This document shows, one piece after another, positions 50,844 to 56,141 of a stretch of DNA of 56,141 nt. Position 1 is the first letter of the stretch, and each line of letters begins with the position of its first letter. Under the pieces are notes generated by a model. It ran no database searches. It saw only the letters and a program-made list of their open reading frames with translations, and was not told where the DNA came from. Position numbers and translations under genes: made by a program. The stretch comes from a bacterium (GTDB lineage: Bacteria; Chlamydiota; Chlamydiia; Chlamydiales; SM23-39), in the NCBI GenBank assembly GCA_021781995.1, contig JAJXVT010000006.1:1-56141 (forward strand). Reading direction: 5' to 3'.

Positions 50844-53374
50844 CGATTGATTCGTTCTAAAATAGGCCCGCTTAAATTTTGGCTCTCAAGCTGAATCAAA
50901 AGGTCTTTTCCTTTTGCTTGCAACTCTTTTTGATCTGAGCATAACAATATTTCCGCTTCGATGTACTGCATGTAGGCTAAAAACAGCTCGTTTTGAGCTG
51001 CATTTTGCTCTCTTGCAGCGTGGTAGTCTTTAGCAAGCAAATCATCACATGCTTCAAAATCTTGTTTCATTTTTTTTAGAAGGGCGCATTTTTTAGAGCT
51101 ATTTGATTCAATCTGCATTTGTAAATCAATATAACTAAGCGCTGCTTCTAGATGCACTGGCTCATTTTCTAATACACGTTGTAGAGATAAATCCTTTAAT
51201 TTCGCAGCTATTGGTGCGGATTCTTCTATCGTCGGATGATCCAGTTTTTTTAGCTCGATTTGAGCTAAGTGCAGTGCAGCAGTCGCAGCAAATCGATCTC
51301 GTTTTGTCGGGCTTAAGTTAGCGGTTATGTAAAACTGCTTTACAGCCTCATTCTGATCTCCTTGCATTAGGGCTAATTCTCCTCTGAATAAGCGCACCGG
51401 CGCTTCTAGCGCCCAACTATCATTGTTGAGTTCTTCGTAAGCGTGGATCAGTATATCTAGCAATTGTATAGATCGTACAGGTTCGGTCAGCTGGGCAAGA
51501 TGAAAAAATAATACTTCAAATTGAGGTTCTGGCTTGGCTGGGGATTTGATGAGCATTTGTTCTAATAAGCTGATCGCCTCAACGGTTGATTCGGAGTTGC
51601 GCAAAGTTTGGTCGTAAAGGCGATCTGCTAACCATAGTAGATTAGCGGTTTGAATCGAAGCCCCCAGTTTAAAGGCGGTTTTTAAGTGCAGATAGGCGGA
51701 ATCTAATTGTGAGCGTTGAAAATATGCATTGAACAAGCCGATGTGTAGCTGTTCTAAGGGTAGTAACGTTTGATAATGCGAGATTGCTTTTTCTGCCCAA
51801 GTAATGAATTGTTCTGTATCTGTATCTCGATGACAAAGAGCCAATAGAGTTTCTGCGTTAGCTTGGTGTTTTGGATGGTCTAATAGCGATGCTGCTTGAG
51901 TTATGGCTTTTTCTATTTGATTAGTTTCATACAGGGCTTGAGTTAGTAAAAGGATCCATTCGTTGCGTTCAGGGTTATTGCTGAACACGTTGGATTGCAA
52001 AAGATTATAAACGTCAGAAATAAATTGTTCTTTATGTTCTGATTGATTTTTTGCTAATTCGTAAGACGAGGCAGCGAGGTAATGCCAAGCAGATAACGCT
52101 AGATCATGGTGTGGAAATTCTTCTAGGAATCTACTGGCTCTGGTATGGCAGAGATGCCACTGCTGTTTTTCCTGAGCCACTTGAGTCAATTCTAAAATGG
52201 TTTGAGCTCTCTCGGGAAATTGAGTGAAGTTAGCAAGTAGCTCTATGAGTTGTTGTTCGAAATCTTCTAACAGTTGTAGTTTTTTCAGTAATTGCGCGCG
52301 ACTTAAAAGAATCGTAGTTAGATTAGAATCTGATGCATTATAACCTTGTAATTTTGCAATCACTTCATCGAGCAATTCTAGGTCATTGGCTTGAAAGGCT
52401 GCTTCTGCGAGATGGAAAAAAGCATTATAGGTCATTTCTGACAACGTGGTTCGTTTTAAATATGCACGCAGTTCGTTAGATGCGAGCGAAAATGCCTTTA
52501 GTGCCAGAAAACTTTTCCCAAAAATAAGGTGGGCTAACTGTTGACGATCGGGGGCTAATTGCTGCAAAATTTCGTCTTTTCTTTCTATTATTTGTGCAAA
52601 TAGTCCTTCGTCAAATTGTAATACAAGCTCATTATACGCAGCTTCGGCAGCATAAGCACCTCCTTCGGCGGCAATTGCTCGAAATGTGCCAAGGGCTGCT
52701 ACTTTGTCATGTTTGGCCTGTAGTAGCGCTGCTTGGAATAGAAATTCTTGCGACTCTGGGTTGTTTTGGGCTAATTGCAAATATATAGACGAAGCTCCTT
52801 CAAAATGGTTTCGTAAACAATGGAGATGTGCATGAGCCTCCGCTACGTCGATTGCGTATTTGGTTTGTGCAAGGCGGGCGAAATAAGGTTCGGCTCGTGC
52901 AATTGCTTTTGCAAGTAGTTCCGGGTCGTTTACAGAGTTGAGAGATTGATGATATAGAGAAATGGTTAGTAAATATACAATTTGCTCTTGAAGTTCAGAT
53001 GGTAAATGATTGTTTGATTGTAAATAAGCTTCACACTCATCAGCTAAGGTGGCATGCCATTGTAAATGGTGCAGACAGTGCATGCGGTTTAAAAATCTTT
53101 CCGCGGATAGTTGATTGTTATCCTCTCCATAATATTGCAACGCCGTCAAATAATTTTTTTCCCTCACAAATAGATCTCCGAGGGCAAATTTAAGAGTTTG
53201 TGTATATAAACTACCGGGGAATAGAGTGATAAATTCTTCGATTTGGTGTTTGGCAATTTGATATTCGCCTTCTTGCCAAAAATCGGCAATACGACGCAGT
53301 GCCAAATTTTCTTCTTCAGCCGGTTGGCTGGCGATGAGGGAAGTGCAGAACAAAAGTAGAAAAGATGTGCGCAT
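50840..53374 (-). CDS. Exported tetratricopeptide-repeat protein
   Basis: An 844-residue protein with a signal peptide (MRTSFLLLFCTSLIASQPAE) and many degenerate TPR helices along its length. An example is EEGEYQIAKHQIEEF-like pairs starting IADFWQEGEYQIAKHQIEEF, with GALYTQTLKFALGDLF-like continuation. The fold is a helical solenoid, probably periplasmic, resembling BamD/YbgF-type or PilF-like scaffolds. It is the promoter-proximal gene of the TPR-VWA-rsmD operon. Near TPR proteins, VWA domains often form complexes, so a joint envelope complex is plausible. Not recognised further. Confidence 0.78.
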   Translation of the reverse strand: MRTSFLLLFCTSLIASQPAEEENLALRRIADFWQEGEYQIAKHQIEEFITLFPGSLYTQTLKFALGDLFVREKNYLTALQYYGEDNNQLSAERFLNRMHCLHHLQWHATLADECEAYLQSNNHLPSELQEQIVYLLTISLYHQSLNSVNDPELLAKAIARAEPYFARLAQTKYAIDVAEAHAHLHCLRNHFEGASSIYLQLAQNNPESQEFLFQAALLQAKHDKVAALGTFRAIAAEGGAYAAEAAYNELVLQFDEGLFAQIIERKDEILQQLAPDRQQLAHLIFGKSFLALKAFSLASNELRAYLKRTTLSEMTYNAFFHLAEAAFQANDLELLDEVIAKLQGYNASDSNLTTILLSRAQLLKKLQLLEDFEQQLIELLANFTQFPERAQTILELTQVAQEKQQWHLCHTRASRFLEEFPHHDLALSAWHYLAASSYELAKNQSEHKEQFISDVYNLLQSNVFSNNPERNEWILLLTQALYETNQIEKAITQAASLLDHPKHQANAETLLALCHRDTDTEQFITWAEKAISHYQTLLPLEQLHIGLFNAYFQRSQLDSAYLHLKTAFKLGASIQTANLLWLADRLYDQTLRNSESTVEAISLLEQMLIKSPAKPEPQFEVLFFHLAQLTEPVRSIQLLDILIHAYEELNNDSWALEAPVRLFRGELALMQGDQNEAVKQFYITANLSPTKRDRFAATAALHLAQIELKKLDHPTIEESAPIAAKLKDLSLQRVLENEPVHLEAALSYIDLQMQIESNSSKKCALLKKMKQDFEACDDLLAKDYHAAREQNAAQNELFLAYMQYIEAEILLCSDQKELQAKGKDLLIQLESQNLSGPILERINR
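51328..51344. repeat. Near copy of the 17-bp palindrome (two mismatches)
   Basis: TGTAAAACTGCTTTACA in the TPR gene. Weak evidence alone, listed because it belongs to the motif set. Confidence 0.3.
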
Positions 53375-53397
53375 GAGTAGCCTCTCTAATCTTTCAA

Positions 53398-53426
53398 ATT
53401 ATACTGTAGAGGGTTAATTTTCCCAA
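53398..53426 (-). promoter_or_regulatory. Promoter of the TPR-VWA-rsmD operon
   Basis: Minus strand TTGGGA (53421-53426), 17-bp spacer, perfect TATAAT (53398-53403). The leader to the ATG at 53374 is about 17-20 nt and contains AGAGAGG. Confidence 0.65.
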
Positions 53427-53494
53427 TCGATTCTTAAGGTGATCTCCAGTATACTAGATTTCAGGTGCCTTCGTAAAATTTTTTAAGGTGGCGT

Positions 53495-54424
53495 ATGGGT
53501 ATGTTTTCAGTGGTGCTAGCAGCAGGTTTTGCAGCAGCGTCTAATTTTTTTATGCGTAGGGGCATTGATTCTGGTGGTACCGCGAAAGCGTTCATCATGA
53601 TTCAGATGTTTGTTGCTCTATTAGTCGCCATGGCTATGGGGCCTATGCAAGCAGATGCTCATATTATAAGTGGCTCGATTGCCCTATTAGGCGCTGCTGC
53701 TGGGGTATTTCTTGTTTTCATGCTTACCATGCTTGGCAAAGCGCTTGAACACGGACCCTCTGGACTTACATTTTCCATATTGAGTGGGGCAACCGTATTT
53801 CCAGGAATGATCATGGCCGTATTGTTTGGAAGCTCATTTGGATTTATTTTTAATAATTGGCATGCGATTGGCTCGATTTTGGTTCTGGGAGGATTGTTTT
53901 GGGCCGGTAAGGGATTAACTGGTTTGCGCGATCGGAAACGATGGATGCTATTTGTTGCTGCTATGTTCTTGTGTCATATTCTGATTTTAATGATTTTTCA
54001 GTGGAGGGCGCTGCTCCTCCGTTTAGAGTATCCGGAAGAACTCAGTTCGTATTTTACTTCTGTTGCAATACGTAGTCCTTGGTTTATGCCCATGCTTTAT
54101 TTAAGCGCTTCATTGATTCAGATTGGGTTGTATCTGAAAACGGAAAAAAGAATTCCATCTTCTATGGAATGGCTCAATGGTGCTGCAGGTGGAGTGGCGA
54201 GTTGTCTGTGTTCATTTTTTTTAATTCGCGGCACTGAGTTGGCCGTTGGTTTAGAAAATGCGGTGATTTTGCCAATGTATTCGATCGGCGTAATTGTCTT
54301 TTCTAATCTCTGGAGTCAATGCTTGTATCGAGAGCAAGTGAATTGGCGGGCAGCTCAGATCTGTTCTCTGGGCCTGTTTATCGGAACTGTTGATTGGACT
54401 TCAGTGTTGGCTTTATATTTTTAA
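53495..54424 (+). CDS. Putative DMT-superfamily (EamA-like) membrane transporter
   Basis: The 309-residue protein has about ten hydrophobic helices with the two-half arrangement of DMT/EamA permeases. Motifs are FSVVLAAGFAAASNFFMRRG at the start and GPSGLTFSILSGATVFPGMI in the first half, and GTELAVGLENAVILPMYSIG plus YREQVNWRAAQICSLGLFIG at the equivalent second-half position. The substrate is unknown; metabolite uptake or export. AAGGTGG precedes the ATG. It is convergent with the lipoprotein array and its end overlaps the array's truncated third copy. Confidence 0.7.
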   Translation: MGMFSVVLAAGFAAASNFFMRRGIDSGGTAKAFIMIQMFVALLVAMAMGPMQADAHIISGSIALLGAAAGVFLVFMLTMLGKALEHGPSGLTFSILSGATVFPGMIMAVLFGSSFGFIFNNWHAIGSILVLGGLFWAGKGLTGLRDRKRWMLFVAAMFLCHILILMIFQWRALLLRLEYPEELSSYFTSVAIRSPWFMPMLYLSASLIQIGLYLKTEKRIPSSMEWLNGAAGGVASCLCSFFLIRGTELAVGLENAVILPMYSIGVIVFSNLWSQCLYREQVNWRAAQICSLGLFIGTVDWTSVLALYF

Positions 54425-54445
54425 GAAAAAAATGTCGTATTTCAT
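54413..54445 (-). pseudogene. Truncated third copy of the lipoprotein start
   Basis: Eleven codons (MKYDIFFLKI and stop) repeat the first residues of the two complete lipoproteins at exactly 621-bp spacing. The rest is missing, where the array meets the convergent transporter gene. Confidence 0.75.
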
Positions 54446-54525
54446 GCGTATCTCCCATTGCGTTGTACCTGCTTTGCTATGAGTTCTTTGATTCTCTGTT
54501 TGTATGACTCGCTCTGATATTTCAT
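54442..54525 (-). pseudogene. Fragment of DUF687-like C-terminus (array copy)
   Basis: Encodes MKYQSESYKQRIKELIAKQV and RNGRYA, matching the last 24 or so residues of the DUF687-like protein at 55684. Its stop overlaps the start of the truncated lipoprotein copy (ATGA), exactly as at the intact junction. Confidence 0.7.
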
Positions 54526-54538
54526 TTGACGCAGTTGT

Positions 54539-55066
54539 TTAATGGTTTGAAGTCGAGTGATTTATTTTCATAACAGCATCTTCATACGTTTCTTCTAAAA
54601 TTGTGTGGAAGCGGTCATCGGGTCCGTTGATCTTATAACGACATTTCCCTTGCTCTAAATCAATAACAGTAAGGTCTCCATCAGGAACGATTGTACGATT
54701 GGGTTGGTATAAATACATGATGATTTCAATGTTTTTTGGTTCAAATGGATAGTTGCTCAAATATGGTCTGATCGATTCATCTTCGTTGATTTCTTTTAGA
54801 AATTTATCTGCTGCAGTAATTAGTAAAGGCCTAGCAGAGTCGATATCTAAAGGTTGAAAATAATCAAATGCCAACGCCAACATCTCTATTTGGTTCATCA
54901 TTTGACTGCCACTGCCACATGGGATTAAATTATTTTCGACCTTTAGTTGGTGGGCAGTTCTGTTTCGTACTGCAATTGCCGTCTCCTGCTTCGTGGGTTT
55001 TCTTGGTTCTTCTGGTTCAAAATTACAGCCGACCAAAAAAATAAGGAAAAAAATGCCGTATTTCAT
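54539..55066 (-). CDS. Lipoprotein, tandem copy 2
   Basis: The 175-residue protein has a lipoprotein signal peptide with lipobox LVGC (lipidated Cys14) in MKYGIFFLIFLVGCNFEPEE. It continues with a mostly helical domain with RPLLITAADKFLKEINEDES. It is nearly identical to copy 1 in the first 100 and last 25 residues, but residues about 112-150 differ (EIIMYLYQPNRTIVPDGDL versus KILIFIYQSNHTRVPNGNL). Function unknown. It probably belongs to an operon with the DUF687-like gene. Confidence 0.8.
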   Translation of the reverse strand: MKYGIFFLIFLVGCNFEPEEPRKPTKQETAIAVRNRTAHQLKVENNLIPCGSGSQMMNQIEMLALAFDYFQPLDIDSARPLLITAADKFLKEINEDESIRPYLSNYPFEPKNIEIIMYLYQPNRTIVPDGDLTVIDLEQGKCRYKINGPDDRFHTILEETYEDAVMKINHSTSNH

Positions 55067-55146
55067 GGGTATCTCCCATTGGATTGAATATGTTTTTCGA
55101 TGTGTTCTTTGATTCCCTCTTTGTACGACTCGCTCTGATATTTCAT
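55063..55146 (-). pseudogene. Fragment of DUF687-like C-terminus between lipoprotein copies
   Basis: A 27-residue frame MKYQSESYKEGIKEHIEKHI plus QSNGRYP, homologous to the end of the DUF687-like protein. The stop overlaps the ATG of lipoprotein copy 2 (ATGA). It may be translated to keep downstream coupling, but no function is expected. Confidence 0.7.
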
Positions 55147-55159
55147 TTGAATCAGTTGG

Positions 55160-55687
55160 TTAATGGTTTGAAGTCGAGTGATTTATTTTCATAACAGCAT
55201 CTTCATACGTTTCTTCTAAAATTGTGTGGAGAAGGTCATCGGGTCCATTGATTTCGTACTCGATTTTGCCATCCTCAAGATTTACTACGGACAGATTTCC
55301 GTTTGGCACTCTTGTGTGATTTGATTGATAAATAAATATCAGGATTTTAATGTTTTTTGGTTCAAACGGATAGTTGCTTAAATATGGTCTGATTGCTTCG
55401 TCTTCGTTGATTTCTTTGAGAAATTTATCTGCTGCAGTAAGTAATAAAGGCCTAGCAGCGTCGATATCTAAAGGTTGAAAATAATGAAATGCCAATGCCA
55501 ACATTTCTATCTGGTTCATCATTTGACTGCCACTGCCACATGGAATTAAATTATTTTTTACTTTCAGCTGATAGGCGGTTCTGTTTCGTACTGCAATTGC
55601 CGCTTCCTGCTTCGTGGGTTTTCTTGGTTCTTCTGGTTCAAAATTACAGCCGATCAAAAAAACAAGAAAAAAAATGCCGTATTTCAT
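55160..55687 (-). CDS. Lipoprotein, tandem copy 1
   Basis: The 175-residue paralogue of copy 2 has lipobox LIGC in MKYGIFFLVFLIGCNFEPEE. Its ATG overlaps the stop of the DUF687-like gene (ATGA), indicating coupled translation and a functional link. The likely location is the inner leaflet of the outer membrane or the periplasmic side of the inner membrane. A plausible but untested idea is that it is an accessory or immunity-type partner of the upstream hydrolase-like protein. Confidence 0.82.
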   Translation of the reverse strand: MKYGIFFLVFLIGCNFEPEEPRKPTKQEAAIAVRNRTAYQLKVKNNLIPCGSGSQMMNQIEMLALAFHYFQPLDIDAARPLLLTAADKFLKEINEDEAIRPYLSNYPFEPKNIKILIFIYQSNHTRVPNGNLSVVNLEDGKIEYEINGPDDLLHTILEETYEDAVMKINHSTSNH

Positions 55688-56141
55688 GGGTATCTCCCAT
55701 TGCGTTGAATATGTTCTTGAATATGTTCTTCGATTTTTTGCTTGTACGACTCGCTTTGGAAGCTATGGCCCATGCCGGAATCTCGCTGCTCGAGCATGAT
55801 GAGTTCGCTTTGCTCTTTTAGCACGATGCGATATCCTTCGGATATTTCATCTGAAGCGATTTCCCCCATCAACGAAATGAGGGGGCGCAGTTGGGGCACG
55901 ATATCATTCTCTACTGCGTAGTTGAAGGATTTGTAGCACAGAGCATCTGGAATCACACGAGCCGGAGCGATTGCCACAACGATGATTCGATCGCGCAATT
56001 GCTGCGGTAGATCGATGAGTGCGTTGTATGTGTGGATCGCCCCTTGGCTATGGCAAAATTGAAGGAATTTGTCGGAGGGATTTGCATGCTTGGCAAAAAA
56101 GTCAAACCATTGTTGGTGCAACAGCTCTTTTGTATTGGGCG
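55684..56141 (-). CDS. DUF687-like chlamydial protein, C-terminal part (runs off window)
   Basis: The minus-strand frame is open from the window edge (PNTKELLHQQWFDFFAKHA) to the stop at 55684, so the N-terminus lies outside. The sequence resembles DUF687 proteins found mainly in Chlamydiae. It contains KFLQFCHSQGAIHTYNAL, a nucleophile-elbow-like H-S-Q-G motif, followed by RIIVVAIAPARVI, as in alpha/beta hydrolases. The tail is a charged helix ending QRNGRYP, which is duplicated downstream. A lipase or esterase role is inference. Confidence 0.65.
   Translation of the reverse strand, partial: PNTKELLHQQWFDFFAKHANPSDKFLQFCHSQGAIHTYNALIDLPQQLRDRIIVVAIAPARVIPDALCYKSFNYAVENDIVPQLRPLISLMGEIASDEISEGYRIVLKEQSELIMLEQRDSGMGHSFQSESYKQKIEEHIQEHIQRNGRYP

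Larger units (their letters stand above)
54446..55687 (-). repeat. Two tandem 621-bp units: lipoprotein gene plus DUF687-like tail
   Basis: The start codons of three lipoprotein copies are at 55687, 55066 and 54445, each 621 bp apart. Each unit has one lipoprotein gene, then a short spacer and a piece encoding the C-terminal tail of the DUF687-like protein. This shows tandem duplication with breakpoints inside the DUF687-like gene. Ends are nearly identical, the middle is more divergent. Confidence 0.9.

Noticed and set aside
55489-55821. 110-residue plus-strand frame over the lipoprotein start
   Set aside because: Shadow of the lipoprotein and DUF687-like genes.
1-56141. CRISPR arrays, rRNA operons, intact prophage or intact insertion sequence
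   Set aside because: No regularly spaced repeats, no rRNA-like sequence and no phage structural genes were seen; the only mobile sequence is degraded.

Overview
The window looks like chromosome from an environmental chlamydia (order Chlamydiales, most likely a Parachlamydiaceae or Protochlamydia-type amoeba symbiont). The evidence is AT-rich DNA, several chlamydial signature genes and chlamydial gene neighbourhoods. These include thrS next to a ParA ATPase and a relative of plasmid protein pGP6-D (compare C. trachomatis CT581-CT583), a type II secretion cluster preceded by a CT573-position gene (compare CT573-CT568), rpsT and rpoD close together, tyrB followed by mreC, outer-membrane proteins that begin like MOMP, and a DUF687-like protein. 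The species assignment is inference; no database search was possible. CT numbers are from memory.

Layout. 1-4.5 kb: divergent partial gene, ung, an MFS exporter with an HlyD-type adaptor, an Rsm22-family methyltransferase and a small unknown. 4.5-9.3 kb, minus strand: purB, pGP6-D-like gene, parA, thrS. 9.4-12.1 kb: an 883-residue orphan with papain-like Cys and His motifs. 12.1-17.6 kb: an envelope island with a large hairpin, a TpsB/FhaC-like transporter, a decayed short-chain dehydrogenase, two small MOMP-like barrels and a larger porin. 17.6-19.3 kb, minus: an LplT/Aas-like permease fused to a degenerate acyltransferase domain. 19.4-26.9 kb: recC-recB-recD. 26.9-30.6 kb: rpsT, a small membrane protein, a CoiA-like nuclease, rpoD and tRNA-Ala(GGC). 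30.6-37.2 kb: tyrB-mreC, a TagB-like transferase, mutY with a GT4 glycosyltransferase, and two unknowns. 37.3-47.7 kb: the type II secretion operon (CT573-like gene, gspD, gspE, gspF, gspG, second pseudopilin), then a large MORN/YwqK-repeat protein and a small GT-A glycosyltransferase. 47.7-48.6 kb: mobile debris (internally deleted IS5-type transposase and broken GxxExxY gene). 48.6-53.4 kb, minus: TPR protein - VWA protein - rsmD operon. 53.5-56.1 kb: a 10-TM transporter and a 621-bp tandem duplication of a lipoprotein gene plus the tail of a DUF687-like gene.

Functional themes are DNA repair and recombination (ung, recBCD, mutY, CoiA-like), envelope biogenesis and secretion (T2S, TpsB-like, porins, MreC, glycosyltransferases), and core information genes (thrS, rpsT, rpoD, tRNA-Ala, rsmD). 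Several promoters of -35/-10 type were found. Three candidate promoters carry a perfect palindrome at or next to the spacer. A palindrome with core GTAAAGCAGCTTTAC recurs exactly three times with several near matches, which is far more than expected by chance.

The items most worth following are this iterated palindrome, the papain-like orphan, the permease fused to a catalytically degenerate acyltransferase, the TpsB-like protein without a partner, the MORN protein attached to the T2S operon, and the lipoprotein tandem array.
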